A DNA stretch of 64,000 nucleotides from NCBI RefSeq assembly GCF_013282725.1, contig NZ_CP054043.1:4402001-4466000 (forward strand), given 5' to 3'. The notes beneath the pieces are model-generated. The model worked only from the letters and a program-made list of their open reading frames with translations. It was not told the DNA's origin and did no database searches. The stretch is from Yersinia mollaretii ATCC 43969. GTDB lineage: Bacteria; Pseudomonadota; Gammaproteobacteria; Enterobacterales; Enterobacteriaceae. The position numbers and the translations under genes were made by a program. Shown one piece after another: positions 19,056 to 28,123 of the stretch (the stretch's first letter is position 1; each line of letters opens with the position of its first letter).

Positions 19056-19409
19056 ATGGCCCTCATCAGCATCATTATCATTGCCTGGCTACTGCAAATC
19101 GTACTGGGTTGGTGGCAAATTAATCAGTTTAACCGTGCCTTTGACCGCCTGTGTCAACACAGCCAATCGGTGGGGGTGGGCCGCTCTGGTGGACGTTTTA
19201 AGCCCAGAGTGGTGATGGCTTTAGCTTTTGATGAGAATATGCGGGTCCGTGACAGCATGATCATGCGTGGAATCAGTGTTTTTGCCCGCCCACGCCCATT
19301 AACTCACCTTCATGGGCTGCATCAGCAGGATTTAATCCCAAATGTGATCTTTCCTACGGATACCGCATGTCAAACTGCACTATCATTAGCGATTAAACCG
19401 AAATCATGA
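19056..19409 (+). CDS. srlM: GutM/SrlM, glucitol operon activator
   Basis: 117 residues with a hydrophobic N terminus (LISIIIIAWLLQIVLGWW), then the conserved core QFNRAFDRLCQ, VGVGRSGGRFKPRVVMALA and NVIFPTD. In E. coli this protein activates the srl/gut operon and acts against the repressor SrlR. The hydrophobic start suggests membrane association; its mechanism is not well known. Translation is served by AAGGGAG at the end of an ERIC copy. Confidence 0.92.
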   Translation: MALISIIIIAWLLQIVLGWWQINQFNRAFDRLCQHSQSVGVGRSGGRFKPRVVMALAFDENMRVRDSMIMRGISVFARPRPLTHLHGLHQQDLIPNVIFPTDTACQTALSLAIKPKS

Positions 19410-19493
19410 TATTTTCATAATGAAAGTTATTCTTTTTCATGTGAAAGTTGTGCCTGAAAAAGAGGCAATGGAAATACTTGAGCAGGAATCGTT

Positions 19494-20264
19494 ATGAAAC
19501 CAAAGCAGCGGCAGGTTGCCATACTGGAATATCTCCAGCAACACGGCAAGACGGCAGTCGATGAACTCGCCGACCACTTTTCGACCACCGGCACCACTAT
19601 TCGTAAGGACTTAACCAGCCTCGAAAAAGAGGGAGCCGTTATCCGCACCTACGGCGGCGTGGTGCTAAATCGCGACGATGTCGAACAACCGATTGACCGC
19701 AAAACCCATATTAATACCGACAAAAAAAAGCAGATTGCCCAAGCGGCCAGTAAACTGATCAAAGATGGTGACAGTCTGGTTTTTGATGCGGGGAGTACGG
19801 TGCTGCAAATGGTGCCGCACCTGACAAAATTCAACAATATCACGGTGATGACCAACAGCCTGCATATCGTCAATGAGCTGGTTGAGTTGAATAACGATCA
19901 AACTATCCTGATGCCGGGGGGCACTTACCGTAAAGGCTCAGCCTCTTTTCATGGCAGTCTGGCGGAATCAGCATTTGATAACTTCAGCTTCGATAAGCTG
20001 TTTATCGGCGCAGATGGTGTTGATCTGAAAGCCGGTGTCACCACGTTTAACGAAGTTTATCATGTCAGCACCGCGATGTGCCGTGCCGCCAGCCGCATCA
20101 TTCTGCTGGTTGACTCGTCCAAATTTGGCCGTAAAAGTCCCAATGTCGTTTGCCCATTAAGCGCCGTCGATACCCTGATTACGGATAAAGGGATTAGCCC
20201 AGAATATTTGCAGGCACTGCAAGAAATGGGCATTAACATCATTCTGGTTGATAAAAATGAGTAA
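19494..20264 (+). CDS. srlR: SrlR (GutR), DeoR-family repressor
   Basis: DeoR-family transcription factor of 256 residues. The N-terminal helix-turn-helix includes [16 protein letters not shown] and [19 protein letters not shown]. The C-terminal sugar-phosphate-sensing domain includes [13 protein letters not shown] and [15 protein letters not shown]. It is expected to repress the operon in the absence of sorbitol 6-phosphate, perhaps through the palindrome upstream of srlA. The start follows GAGCAGGAATCGTT. The stop overlaps gutQ by eight bases. Confidence 0.94.
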   Translation: MKPKQRQVAILEYLQQHGKTAVDELADHFSTTGTTIRKDLTSLEKEGAVIRTYGGVVLNRDDVEQPIDRKTHINTDKKKQIAQAASKLIKDGDSLVFDAGSTVLQMVPHLTKFNNITVMTNSLHIVNELVELNNDQTILMPGGTYRKGSASFHGSLAESAFDNFSFDKLFIGADGVDLKAGVTTFNEVYHVSTAMCRAASRIILLVDSSKFGRKSPNVVCPLSAVDTLITDKGISPEYLQALQEMGINIILVDKNE

Positions 20265-21222
20265 TCCACTGCTGACCTATGCCCGTGAAACACTGGAAAT
20301 TGAGCTGACAGAGGCCCATAAGTTGCTGTCACGATTAGATGATAATTTTATTCGAGCCTGCGAACTGCTGCTGGCTTGCACCGGTAAAGCCGTGGTGTCC
20401 GGCATCGGCAAATCCGGCCATATCGGCAAAAAGATTGCCGCCTCACTGGCCAGTACTGGCACCCCGGCGTTTTTCGTTCATCCCGCCGAAGCACTGCACG
20501 GCGATTTGGGCATGATTGGCCCGCAAGATGTACTGATTTTCATCTCCTACTCTGGCCGAGCCAAAGAGCTGGATCTGATTCTGCCCTTGCTGGCGGACAG
20601 TCATATTCCGGTGATTGCCATCACTGGCGGCAAAGAGTCCCCCTTAGCGCTCAATGCGGCCTGTGTGCTGGATATTAGTGTTGAGCAGGAAGCTTGCCCG
20701 ATGGGACTCGCCCCGACATCCAGCGCGGTGAATACCCTGATGATGGGGGATGCACTGGCAATGGCATTAATGCGCCATCGCGGCTTCAATGCCGAAGATT
20801 TTGCCCGCTCACATCCGGGCGGCAGCTTGGGTGCACGCTTGCTCAACCGCGTCCATCATTTGATGCGAACCGGTGATCGCCTGCCAGTGGTGAATGAGTC
20901 CGACAGTGTGATGGAGGCAATGTTAGAGCTTAGCCGTACCGGATTGGGCTTGGTGGCCGTGTGCGATCCCGATCAGCGAGTGGTGGGCGTGTTCACTGAT
21001 GGCGATTTGCGCCGCTGGTTGGTCAAAGGCGGTACGCTGCAACAACCGCTGGCAGGCGCAATAACGCGGCCGGGTTACCGACTACCTGAACAGTGGCGTG
21101 CTGGCGAAGCGCTGGAAGCACTGCACCAGCATCATATCAGTGCGGCACCCGTGGTGAATTTGGACGGGAAACTGGTCGGCGCGATTAATCTGCATGACCT
21201 GCATCAGGCCGGTATTGCTTAA
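20257..21222 (+). CDS. gutQ: GutQ, D-arabinose 5-phosphate isomerase
   Basis: 321 residues, the same as E. coli GutQ. It interconverts ribulose 5-phosphate and arabinose 5-phosphate, a KDO precursor. The SIS domain includes [20 protein letters not shown] and [13 protein letters not shown], and two CBS domains follow from about residue 205 ([12 protein letters not shown] onward, [14 protein letters not shown]). The ATG at 20257 overlaps the srlR end. An upstream in-frame start at 20248 is less likely. Last gene of the operon. Confidence 0.94.
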   Translation: MSNPLLTYARETLEIELTEAHKLLSRLDDNFIRACELLLACTGKAVVSGIGKSGHIGKKIAASLASTGTPAFFVHPAEALHGDLGMIGPQDVLIFISYSGRAKELDLILPLLADSHIPVIAITGGKESPLALNAACVLDISVEQEACPMGLAPTSSAVNTLMMGDALAMALMRHRGFNAEDFARSHPGGSLGARLLNRVHHLMRTGDRLPVVNESDSVMEAMLELSRTGLGLVAVCDPDQRVVGVFTDGDLRRWLVKGGTLQQPLAGAITRPGYRLPEQWRAGEALEALHQHHISAAPVVNLDGKLVGAINLHDLHQAGIA

Positions 21223-21283
21223 TGATGGTGGAGGAGCAAGGTGATCACCATCCTGCTCCGCATTCATTATTCGTCGCCAAAGA

Positions 21284-21814
21284 TTAACGCCAATTAGGAT
21301 CTTGCTGTAACTGCTTTTTCAGCATGGCCTGAATAGGCTCATCAGGGCGGCCCAGCCACTGATAGGTGGCAAACTGGCTCGGGTTATCCTGCGCTTGCGG
21401 CTTGTCTTCCACCGTGACTCTCATCCCCCAAGCCTGCCAAACTTGCTTCTTATTCTGGCTAAACGCCACCCACATAAAATTATTGCTGCAATCATGGGGC
21501 TTACAAATTCGGCCCACTTTATACTGCTGCCCTTCCCACGTGATCACCTCATACGGCGCTGACGTCCCCACCCCTTTGCGCGCCCATGCGGGTAAGTTTT
21601 TCTGGCTCTTGGTCATTTTCTGCCAGCTATTTTTATAAACCGGCTGTTGCAGCAAATCCGCCATGGTCGGCAGGAGTTTCGCGGGCGCGGCCTGAGAAGG
21701 GGTCGGTACTGAATTAGGGGGTGATGGTGTACTGGTTGATTGCGCGAAGGCCCAGGAGCTGGCACTGAGTATCGCCGCTGCAACAAGACAATGGAGGGTT
21801 TGATGACCTTTCAT
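21284..21814 (-). CDS. ivy: Ivy-family lysozyme inhibitor
   Basis: Exported protein of 176 residues with a signal peptide cleaved near SSWAFAQ (about residue 25) and a Pro/Ser/Thr-rich linker. The core holds the Ivy hallmark CKPHDC (about residues 104-109), whose loop inserts into the active site of C-type lysozyme in E. coli Ivy. LPAWARKG and YQWLG also fit the family. It is longer than E. coli Ivy because of the N-terminal linker and the C-terminal tail. It is transcribed alone, convergent with gutQ. Function is inferred from the motif and fold family. Confidence 0.82.
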   Translation of the reverse strand: MKGHQTLHCLVAAAILSASSWAFAQSTSTPSPPNSVPTPSQAAPAKLLPTMADLLQQPVYKNSWQKMTKSQKNLPAWARKGVGTSAPYEVITWEGQQYKVGRICKPHDCSNNFMWVAFSQNKKQVWQAWGMRVTVEDKPQAQDNPSQFATYQWLGRPDEPIQAMLKKQLQQDPNWR

Positions 21815-22037
21815 TATCGAAATCCTTATGATCTGATTAATCTATTCGCCGGGGTATTAACCGCGATCCCAGTGCAACTGATTTGCAGGCGTCGTGTTGG
21901 TTTGCCTGTCTATGACCATCAACGGTAGAAAAAGTTGATCCATAGCACGAATTTTCATCCTAATTCCAGTTATACCACAATCGGTATGACAGCTTGAGTT
22001 AAGCTATGAACCAGATGATGATTGAGAAGGCCACGCC

Positions 22038-22901
22038 ATGTTAACCTATGAGTTACCCGAAGCACCCGAGAAGCTGTATTACTCTGCCGGGGATGCCCAT
22101 CCACTGGACAAACTTGAGACCGATAAAATCATCCAGATGGTGATCGACTTGGATGTCGCCAACTCAGACAGCGAACACTATGTCACCGGCTGGATGGGAC
22201 TAAATAGTGTGGTAGTGGTGCGCAACTATCAAAATAAGCGCGGCACAGCTAACGGTTTTGTGGTGAATAAAGGCGATCGCTATCGGCTAAGTATTCAGTC
22301 GATTGAATTCCGCATCCCGAAAGCAGTTTTGTGGATGAGCTTTCGCCGCAAGCCGCGCACCATGGAGCTAATTACCTACGAAACGCTGGGTGAACAACCG
22401 AGTGGCATGCAGCAATACCGCAATATCCTTGATGAAGATCTGCTACAGCAGTTAGATGCCGATTGGCGCGAACTGAATGATTATCTGGGTGCTGCCTGTT
22501 GGCAACTGGAGAACGGCACCCCATTGTGGCAGCAAGCTCAACAGCAGATAACATCAGACGCGATCCGTCAGTTAGCTGATGCAGCCATCTTCCGCACTAA
22601 ATCTTTGCAAGCCGATGGCGATTACGCTGGTTTCTGGGCTGGCGAGTACTTTTTCGCGGTCAGACAGCCCACAGCGAGCCATCCCCTGCCCGCAATCCAA
22701 ATCTCTTGGCGCGAAGACGAGAAAGAGATTGGCAGCTATCAATTTGATCTGATCAATGATGAAGCCGGCGAGCCAACACTCTCACTGTGCATCCGCCCCC
22801 GTAAAGGTGCGGACAGTTATCTGCTTAACCGTTTTGATGCTCATCATCTGCAACGTGCCATCGCGATGTTTGCCATGATCCAGCGCCATTTGTTGGCGTA
22901 A
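22038..22901 (+). CDS. Unrecognised 287-residue protein
   Basis: I do not recognise this protein. The start ATG follows GAGAAGGCCACGCC, a good ribosome site, and the reading frame is open for 287 codons. There is no signal peptide or membrane helix. The sequence is rich in acidic residues and tryptophan, with a central Gln-rich stretch (residues 160-172). The N-terminal 120 residues (DKLETDKIIQMVIDLDVANS to FRIPKAVLWMSFRRKPR) and the last 80 look like two compact domains. It stands alone between two transcripts running the other way and is followed by an ERIC copy. Confidence 0.8.
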   Translation: MLTYELPEAPEKLYYSAGDAHPLDKLETDKIIQMVIDLDVANSDSEHYVTGWMGLNSVVVVRNYQNKRGTANGFVVNKGDRYRLSIQSIEFRIPKAVLWMSFRRKPRTMELITYETLGEQPSGMQQYRNILDEDLLQQLDADWRELNDYLGAACWQLENGTPLWQQAQQQITSDAIRQLADAAIFRTKSLQADGDYAGFWAGEYFFAVRQPTASHPLPAIQISWREDEKEIGSYQFDLINDEAGEPTLSLCIRPRKGADSYLLNRFDAHHLQRAIAMFAMIQRHLLA

Positions 22902-22924
22902 CCCCTGTGGCTTCAAGCACGAAG

Positions 22925-23051
22925 GGCATCCCCAAAGGCATTGGAACCACAGGTAGGCGGCCAGCGAAAGCATCCCGATAAGCTGACACCAGTCAGTGAT
23001 TCGGGTAATTGAGCGCAGCTAACACCCCTGTGGTTTCAAGGACGAAGGGGA
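22925..23051 (+). repeat. ERIC element between convergent genes
   Basis: Copy with CATCCCGATAAGCTGACACC, AGTCAGTGATTCGGGTAATT and CCTGTGGTTTCAAGGACGAA. It sits exactly in the gap between the 22901 stop and the thiD stop at 23052, where its hairpin could act on both mRNA 3' ends. Confidence 0.85.
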
Positions 23052-23852
23052 TTACCACCATTGGTGGAAATGATGCACCGGCCCCACCCCCAGCCCCACT
23101 TCGAGGCTATCGGCCTGCTCCAATGCCCTTTGCAGATAGCCTTTGGCCGCTTCTACGGTATCACCCCAATTCGCGTGCCGTGGGCGCAATGCGGCCAGTG
23201 CCGCAGATAAGGTGCAACCAGTGCCGTGGGTATGGCGAGTGTTGACTCTGCGGGTCACAAAACGCTGCTCTCCTTGTGCTGTCAACAGCCAGTCGGGGCT
23301 ATTTTCGCCAGTCAAGTGGCCCCCTTTCATCAGTACCCCCTGACAGCCTAGCGCCAGCAGCGCCCGCCCCTGCTCACACATCTCCTGTTCATCGCGGGCG
23401 AGTGGGCAATTGAGTAACGCCGCCGCTTCCGGCAAATTCGGCGTAATCAGATCAACCTGGGGTAACAGTTGTTGGCGCAGCGCAGCCACCGCCTCCGGTG
23501 CCAGTAGCGGATCGCCACTCTTCGCCACCATTACGGTATCCAGCACCACAAAGGCGATCGGATAACGGCGTAGTTGCGCGGCGACGACGGCAATAATGTC
23601 AGCATTCGCCAACATGCCTATTTTGGCGCTATCAATGTGTACATCACTCAGCACAGAATCCAGTTGAGCGGCGACAAAAGCGGGTTCGATGGGATAGACC
23701 GACTGCACGCCAGTGGTGTTTTGCGCCACCAGCGCAGTGATCACTGTGGTGCCGTAGGCTTGCAGAGCAGAAAAGGTTTTCAGGTCAGCTTGAATACCCG
23801 CGCCGCCACTGGGGTCAGTTCCGGCAATCGTGAGTGCATTAATGCGCTTCAT
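23052..23852 (-). CDS. thiD: ThiD, HMP/HMP-phosphate kinase
   Basis: Cytoplasmic kinase of 266 residues that phosphorylates hydroxymethylpyrimidine and its monophosphate in thiamine biosynthesis. Family motifs: ALTIAGTDPSGGAGIQADLK at the N terminus, TPNLPEAAALL in the middle and the anion-hole motif THGTGCTLSAALAA near residue 215. The start overlaps the stop of a 32-codon leader ORF (TCATGA) that follows a TPP riboswitch, so expression should fall when thiamine pyrophosphate is abundant. Confidence 0.95.
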   Translation of the reverse strand: MKRINALTIAGTDPSGGAGIQADLKTFSALQAYGTTVITALVAQNTTGVQSVYPIEPAFVAAQLDSVLSDVHIDSAKIGMLANADIIAVVAAQLRRYPIAFVVLDTVMVAKSGDPLLAPEAVAALRQQLLPQVDLITPNLPEAAALLNCPLARDEQEMCEQGRALLALGCQGVLMKGGHLTGENSPDWLLTAQGEQRFVTRRVNTRHTHGTGCTLSAALAALRPRHANWGDTVEAAKGYLQRALEQADSLEVGLGVGPVHHFHQWW

Positions 23853-23947
23853 GAATATGTCTCCATACTCATATCCGTAAGCGATAGTGCCAATAGCGAG
23901 GGTTTCACCGTGGCAACAGCAGAAAAAGCGGCAGGTTGAACGAACAT
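23849..23947 (-). CDS. Leader ORF (32 aa) coupled to thiD
   Basis: A short reading frame opens at an ATG seven bases after a strong AGGAGG (MFVQPAAFSAVATVKPSLLA...) and ends in TGA overlapping the thiD ATG. thiD itself has only a weak GGAG upstream (ATATGGAGACATATTC), so ribosomes finishing this ORF could feed thiD. It has no recognised homology and does not resemble ThiM. The riboswitch expression platform lies immediately before its ribosome site. Confidence 0.55.
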   Translation of the reverse strand: MFVQPAAFSAVATVKPSLLALSLTDMSMETYS

Positions 23948-23987
23948 ATTCCTCCTAACCGGCGGTCAAGAAGGCGGAACCCTGCGG

Positions 23988-24079
23988 TGCCGAGACTTCC
24001 CTACGCTGGCATAATCCAGATCAGGTAATACGGGTAAAATCTCAGCCAAACCACTTTTAGTGGCGGGCACCCCGAGTCA
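23988..24079 (-). promoter_or_regulatory. TPP riboswitch (THI element)
   Basis: Read on the minus strand: ACTCGGGGTGCCC, then GGCTGAGATTTTACCCGT, then ACCTGATCTGGATTATGCCA and GCGTAGGGAAGTCTC. These are the conserved P1, P2/P3 and P4/P5 blocks of the thiamine pyrophosphate aptamer. About 40 bases of expression platform separate it from the AGGAGG of the leader ORF. Control by hiding that ribosome site is likely, since no T-tailed terminator is visible. Confidence 0.96.
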
Positions 24080-24087
24080 GAATTGTT

Positions 24088-24116
24088 ATTATCATTGGCA
24101 AGTGATAGAAGATCAA
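24088..24116 (-). promoter_or_regulatory. thiD promoter
   Basis: On the minus strand a -35 box TTGATC (24111-24116) and a -10 box GATAAT (24088-24093) are separated by 17 bp. Transcription would start a few bases before the TPP aptamer. Confidence 0.7.
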
Positions 24117-24182
24117 TGATGCATTCGCAAAACCAATAAGTAAGACAACAATAGCCTCCTGTGCTGGAGAGATAACCGGAGA

Positions 24183-24623
24183 ATGAGTATCGAGATTCGT
24201 CTGTATCAAGAGAGTGACCGCCCCTTTCTGCGCACTCTGTATCTGGCATCACGGCGAGCGGCCTTTAGCTGGCTGGATGGGGAGCATTTTCGTTTGGAAG
24301 ATTTTGATCGTTCCACTATGGGAGAGACCGTTTTGGTCGCCATGGATGGTGATCGACATTTGGGTTTCGCCTCAATTTTTATGGAGGAGAGTTTCCTGCA
24401 TAACCTGTTTGTTGATCCTACCGCGCAGCATCACGGGGCGGGCAAGGCATTATTACAAGCAGCACAAGCGCTATTTACCACACATGGTTCACTAAAATGT
24501 CTGGAAAAAAACCAGCGAGCGCTGACATTTTATCAAAAACAGGGTTGGGTAGTGATTGCGACGGGTAAGAGCAGTGACGGCGATTACGTTTTGATGCATT
24601 GGCATAATGAAAAAGTTAAATAA
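24183..24623 (+). CDS. GNAT-family N-acetyltransferase
   Basis: 146 residues with the GNAT fold pattern: IRLYQESDRPFLRTLYL at the N terminus, LHNLFVDPTAQHHGAGKALL as the acetyl-CoA-binding loop (about residues 78-97), and NQRALTFYQKQGW in the last third. The substrate cannot be told from sequence. It diverges from the thiD transcript, and its start lies about 70 bp from the thiD promoter. GGAG touches the ATG, too close to be ideal; CTGGAGAG 13 bases upstream is the alternative ribosome site. Confidence 0.85.
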   Translation: MSIEIRLYQESDRPFLRTLYLASRRAAFSWLDGEHFRLEDFDRSTMGETVLVAMDGDRHLGFASIFMEESFLHNLFVDPTAQHHGAGKALLQAAQALFTTHGSLKCLEKNQRALTFYQKQGWVVIATGKSSDGDYVLMHWHNEKVK

Positions 24624-24635
24624 AGCACAGATAAA

Positions 24636-24665
24636 AAATAAAAAAGGGAGCCTAGCTCGCTCCCT
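24636..24665 (-). terminator. Terminator of the gluconate dehydrogenase operon
   Basis: On the minus strand the stem AGGGAGC / GCTCCCT with a 7-nt loop is followed by TTTTTTATTTTTTA. It is a textbook intrinsic terminator 27 bp after the cytochrome gene. Confidence 0.9.
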
Positions 24666-24691
24666 CTGTTGGCTGAAAAAAGAGTGATGCC

Positions 24692-25960
24692 TTACTCCCC
24701 GCGTAGCGTTTTGACCTCATCCACTTTGATATTCAGTGTCGGTTGCCCAAACTGCTGAAGCAGATAATTGCTCAAACTCACCACCTGCTCATCAGTTAAT
24801 GTCTCGGCAAAACCGGGCATAAATATCTCGCCATCGTTGGTTTTGCGCGACACCCCATGGAGGATCACATTGATCAGGTTATTGGGGGTATTGGCTCCGA
24901 CCACTGAGTTCTTCATCAGCGAAGGATAGTAGCCGTCTTTCACGCCATCTCCCGTAAAGCTGTGGCACGTCGCGCAGTTCCCCAGATACAAACGCGCCCC
25001 GTCAGTCGTGTTATCCGCCTTGAATGGCACACCGCGCAAGGTATTGACGCTGGTTGCCGATTGGCCCCAATCCGAGCGGCTTTGGGTTTCGTCGTCAGGA
25101 TTGAGCGGTTTCAATGTGCGCAGATACACCGCCATCGCATTGAGATCACCCTCCGTCAAGTGGCGAGTACTGTTTTCAATCACTTCCGCCATTGGGCCAG
25201 CCGCCTGCCCCTTGCCGTCGACATGCCCGGTGCGCAGATATTGCACAATTTGCGCCTGACTCCAGCCGCCAATCCCGGCGTGAGGGTCTGAGGTAATATT
25301 GAATGCCGTCCAGCCGTCAATTTCAGTGCCGCTATAAGCTTTGCTCTCTTTCATTCCCATAGTGATGTTGCGCGGCGTATGGCATTCACCACAGTGACCC
25401 AATGCCTCAACAAAGTAAGCGCCCTGATTCCATTGCGCATCTTTGCTGCTATCAGGCTGGAAGCGCTGCCCTTCAAAGTTCACCAGATTCCAGAACCACA
25501 ATCCCCAGCGCTGATTGAAGGGGAAAGGCATCTCATTTTCGCGGTTTGGCTGATGGACCGCCGGCAGACTGAACAGATAGGCTTTGATCGCTTTAACGTC
25601 ATCATTGGTTAGCAAGGTATAGGAGGTGTAAGGGAATGCGGGATAGAGATTCTCCCCGTTTTTGCCTTTCCCCTCATGCAACGCGCGCAGAAACTCCTCA
25701 TCACTCCAACTGCCAATCCCCGTCTCTTTGTCGGCGGTGATATTGGGCGAATATAAGGTGCCCATGGGCGTTTTAAAAGCCAGTCCACCGGCAAAAGGTT
25801 TACCATTTTTAGTGGTATGGCACGCCACGCAGTCGGCGGCTTTGGTCAGGTACTCACCGCGTGCAATCAGGCTCTCGTCCGCACTGGCGTAGCCGCTGAT
25901 GGCGAATCCCAAGGCGATAAGCAGGGGTTTTACTGAGTGACCCAGGGTTATTTTTTTCAT
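24692..25960 (-). CDS. Gluconate 2-dehydrogenase, triheme cytochrome c subunit
   Basis: Periplasmic or membrane-anchored c-type cytochrome of 422 residues. A signal peptide ends near ISGYASA (residue 27). Three heme-binding CxxCH motifs are present: CVACH (residues 44-48), CGECH (about 188) and CATCH (about 328). It takes electrons from the FAD subunit and passes them to ubiquinone. It starts 2 bp after the FAD gene, whose end supplies GAGGTG as ribosome site. The exact polyol or sugar-acid substrate of the complex is inferred from the family. Confidence 0.92.
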   Translation of the reverse strand: MKKITLGHSVKPLLIALGFAISGYASADESLIARGEYLTKAADCVACHTTKNGKPFAGGLAFKTPMGTLYSPNITADKETGIGSWSDEEFLRALHEGKGKNGENLYPAFPYTSYTLLTNDDVKAIKAYLFSLPAVHQPNRENEMPFPFNQRWGLWFWNLVNFEGQRFQPDSSKDAQWNQGAYFVEALGHCGECHTPRNITMGMKESKAYSGTEIDGWTAFNITSDPHAGIGGWSQAQIVQYLRTGHVDGKGQAAGPMAEVIENSTRHLTEGDLNAMAVYLRTLKPLNPDDETQSRSDWGQSATSVNTLRGVPFKADNTTDGARLYLGNCATCHSFTGDGVKDGYYPSLMKNSVVGANTPNNLINVILHGVSRKTNDGEIFMPGFAETLTDEQVVSLSNYLLQQFGQPTLNIKVDEVKTLRGE

Positions 25961-25961
25961 G

Positions 25962-27596
25962 TCACACCTCGGTCTTCAATGTTTCAGCGATACGCAGGGA
26001 GAGTGCCGCGATCGTCAGCGTACAGTTCACTGAGCCGACGGTTGGCATCACACTGCTGCTGGCGATAAACAGGTTTTTATGGTCATGGGTGCGGCAATCG
26101 CTATCGACCACCGAATCTTTCGGGTCGTCGCCCATGATAGTGGTACCGGTGATATGGTTATTGTTGGCAAAATTATTATTGAATTTAATTTCAGTGCCGC
26201 CCATCAACCGCGCCGCTTCGGCGTAAATCTGTTGGGTGTGTACCGCACTTTTGCGGACGTAATCGTCCATTGCATAGTAGAACTCAGGTTTTGGAATGCC
26301 GATCGCATCTTTCTCTGTCGAACTGGGAATAATGCGGTTTTCTACGTGCGGCAGAATCTCGTGGAAGCTGTCGAACTGCACAAAACGCGCGGCTCGATCA
26401 CGGATTTTGGCTTCAAGCTGTGGTCCAAGTTGCAAATCGCCCTGCTTAAGCAGCTCAATCGTCACTTGGTCAGTGCGCGATAAGTTAGATAAATGAATCT
26501 TTTTCGCCGCAAAATCAGCGCGGAAAGCCCCATCACGGAAGCCGACCATCGAGGTCATCTCCTGCGGCCCACGCCCCGGCCAAAGAGGTTCACTGGCCAT
26601 AAAGGTGACCCCTGTCCCCGGATGATCCATCAGGTTGCGGCCCACCATATCTGAACTGTTACCCACGCCGTGCGGGTTCTTCTCACTGGTGGACATCAGC
26701 ATCAGTTTCGGTATCTCAATTCCATTGGCGGCCAGCACAAAGAACTTACCCTCAGCCCGGTGCTGATTGCCCTGCGCATCCTTAAACAGTGCGGCGGTGA
26801 TCTGCTGCTGGTCGTTCACTTCTAGCTTATAGACCACCGCTTGTGGGCGCACGATAGCCCCGGCAAGCTCCGCTTTCTCCACATGGGTGATGCCATTGTA
26901 CATGGCCCCAATAGGGCAAATGGGCATACAGTTATTGTTGCCACAACAGGTCGGGCGGCCATCATAAGGGCGACTGTTACGCGCTACCGGCTCGGTCACC
27001 ACATTAAAATGGGCATCGGTAAAGCCGCTCCCCGTAAAGCGGTTGCTGTTCAGCACCGTTTTGATGCGCTGCTCATTCCACGACAGCGGTAAAGGGGCCA
27101 TCGGGTAAGGCTCACTGCGCGGCGATCCCAACTCTTCATCACTCGGCCCCCAAACACCCAACTCCTGCTCGGCACGTAAATACCATTTTTCCAGTGCGGC
27201 ATACTCGATCGGCCAGTCGCGGCCAACGCCATACAGGGTTTTTAGCTTGAAATCATTCGGCAGGAAACGCCATGCCGATGCCGCCCAGTGCCAGGTAGTC
27301 CCACCAACGGCGCGGATATACTGCACATCATACGGATGTTCGCCCTTTTGAATCAGATAGTTATTATTTGGGTTAGATTCCGGATGAGGCGCATAAGAGG
27401 TGGAGGGATAAGGTGCCATATTGTCTGATTTATCCGGCTGGTTGCGGAAATTCTCCACAATTTCCCAGCGCGATAAACGCGGCCCCGCTTCCAAAACCAA
27501 TACTGATTTACCCGCCATCGCCAGTTGATGTGCTACCAATCCGCCTGCAACGCCCGAGCCAATGACGACGATATCCGCCTTGAGTGTGTCAGCCAT
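25962..27596 (-). CDS. Gluconate 2-dehydrogenase FAD subunit (GMC oxidoreductase)
   Basis: Flavoprotein of 544 residues that oxidises D-gluconate to 2-keto-D-gluconate in the periplasm. The N-terminal dinucleotide fold is IVVIGSGVAGGLVAHQLAMA and the C terminus carries NNNHITGTTIMGDDP and SSVMPTVGSVNCTLTIAALS, as in GMC family members. It lacks its own signal peptide and is probably exported with the Tat-signal-bearing subunit 3. The ATG at 27596 follows GGAGAATACATTT; a TTG at 27611 is an unlikely alternative. Confidence 0.93.
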   Translation of the reverse strand: MADTLKADIVVIGSGVAGGLVAHQLAMAGKSVLVLEAGPRLSRWEIVENFRNQPDKSDNMAPYPSTSYAPHPESNPNNNYLIQKGEHPYDVQYIRAVGGTTWHWAASAWRFLPNDFKLKTLYGVGRDWPIEYAALEKWYLRAEQELGVWGPSDEELGSPRSEPYPMAPLPLSWNEQRIKTVLNSNRFTGSGFTDAHFNVVTEPVARNSRPYDGRPTCCGNNNCMPICPIGAMYNGITHVEKAELAGAIVRPQAVVYKLEVNDQQQITAALFKDAQGNQHRAEGKFFVLAANGIEIPKLMLMSTSEKNPHGVGNSSDMVGRNLMDHPGTGVTFMASEPLWPGRGPQEMTSMVGFRDGAFRADFAAKKIHLSNLSRTDQVTIELLKQGDLQLGPQLEAKIRDRAARFVQFDSFHEILPHVENRIIPSSTEKDAIGIPKPEFYYAMDDYVRKSAVHTQQIYAEAARLMGGTEIKFNNNFANNNHITGTTIMGDDPKDSVVDSDCRTHDHKNLFIASSSVMPTVGSVNCTLTIAALSLRIAETLKTEV

Positions 27597-27613
27597 AAAT
27601 GTATTCTCCAAAA

Positions 27614-28123
27614 TTATAGGGCGACATCAGGCTTCGCAGCCCAGTATCCAGGTTTATTCGGGCAATAAGAGCGAATAACCAACACATCGGATACCGCATC
27701 GAACATCAACGCATTTTCAAAGCTGATCACCGCCGCGTCGGCTCCCTCGCCAATCACGCCGATATACCAGCCTTGCAAAATCTGCCGGGCAATTTGCTGC
27801 TGCAAAGGTGGCCATTGTGCAGGCTCACCGGCGGGCAAAGGTTGCAACAGCGCTAATTTCTGGTCGAAACCGCCGATTTTTCCGAGCAAAATCTGATAGA
27901 TGCGTTGACCAATCTGCCCATTGAGCTGGCGTTTACCCGTCAAGGCACGAGAGACCAACATGAATCTTTCCAGATTCTGTGGCGAGGTTTGGGTCGATGC
28001 TGCGAAAGCATCCAGAGAGAGGGGACTCATCAGGCTGCTGACCAGCCCGACACCGATGTAACCCAGCAGGCGACGGCGTGAGACGCCGCGTACCTGAGGT
28101 ATCGGAGAGCGATTTACCGACAT
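27614..28123 (-). CDS. Gluconate 2-dehydrogenase subunit 3 (Tat signal)
   Basis: Small subunit of 169 residues. It begins with a twin-arginine signal (VSRRRLLGYIGVGLVSSL), which would carry the folded FAD subunit across the inner membrane. The rest matches the gluconate 2-dehydrogenase subunit 3 family (QRIYQILLGKIGGFDQ, IARQILQGWYIGVIGEG). It is first in the operon, 17 bp before the FAD gene. The ATG at 28123 follows GGAGAAAAAC. Confidence 0.9.
   Translation of the reverse strand: MSVNRSPIPQVRGVSRRRLLGYIGVGLVSSLMSPLSLDAFAASTQTSPQNLERFMLVSRALTGKRQLNGQIGQRIYQILLGKIGGFDQKLALLQPLPAGEPAQWPPLQQQIARQILQGWYIGVIGEGADAAVISFENALMFDAVSDVLVIRSYCPNKPGYWAAKPDVAL

Noticed and set aside
21227..21262. Terminator after gutQ
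   Set aside because: An imperfect palindrome (GGAGCA/TGCTCC with GGTGATCACC in the centre) is visible but has no T run and several mismatches.
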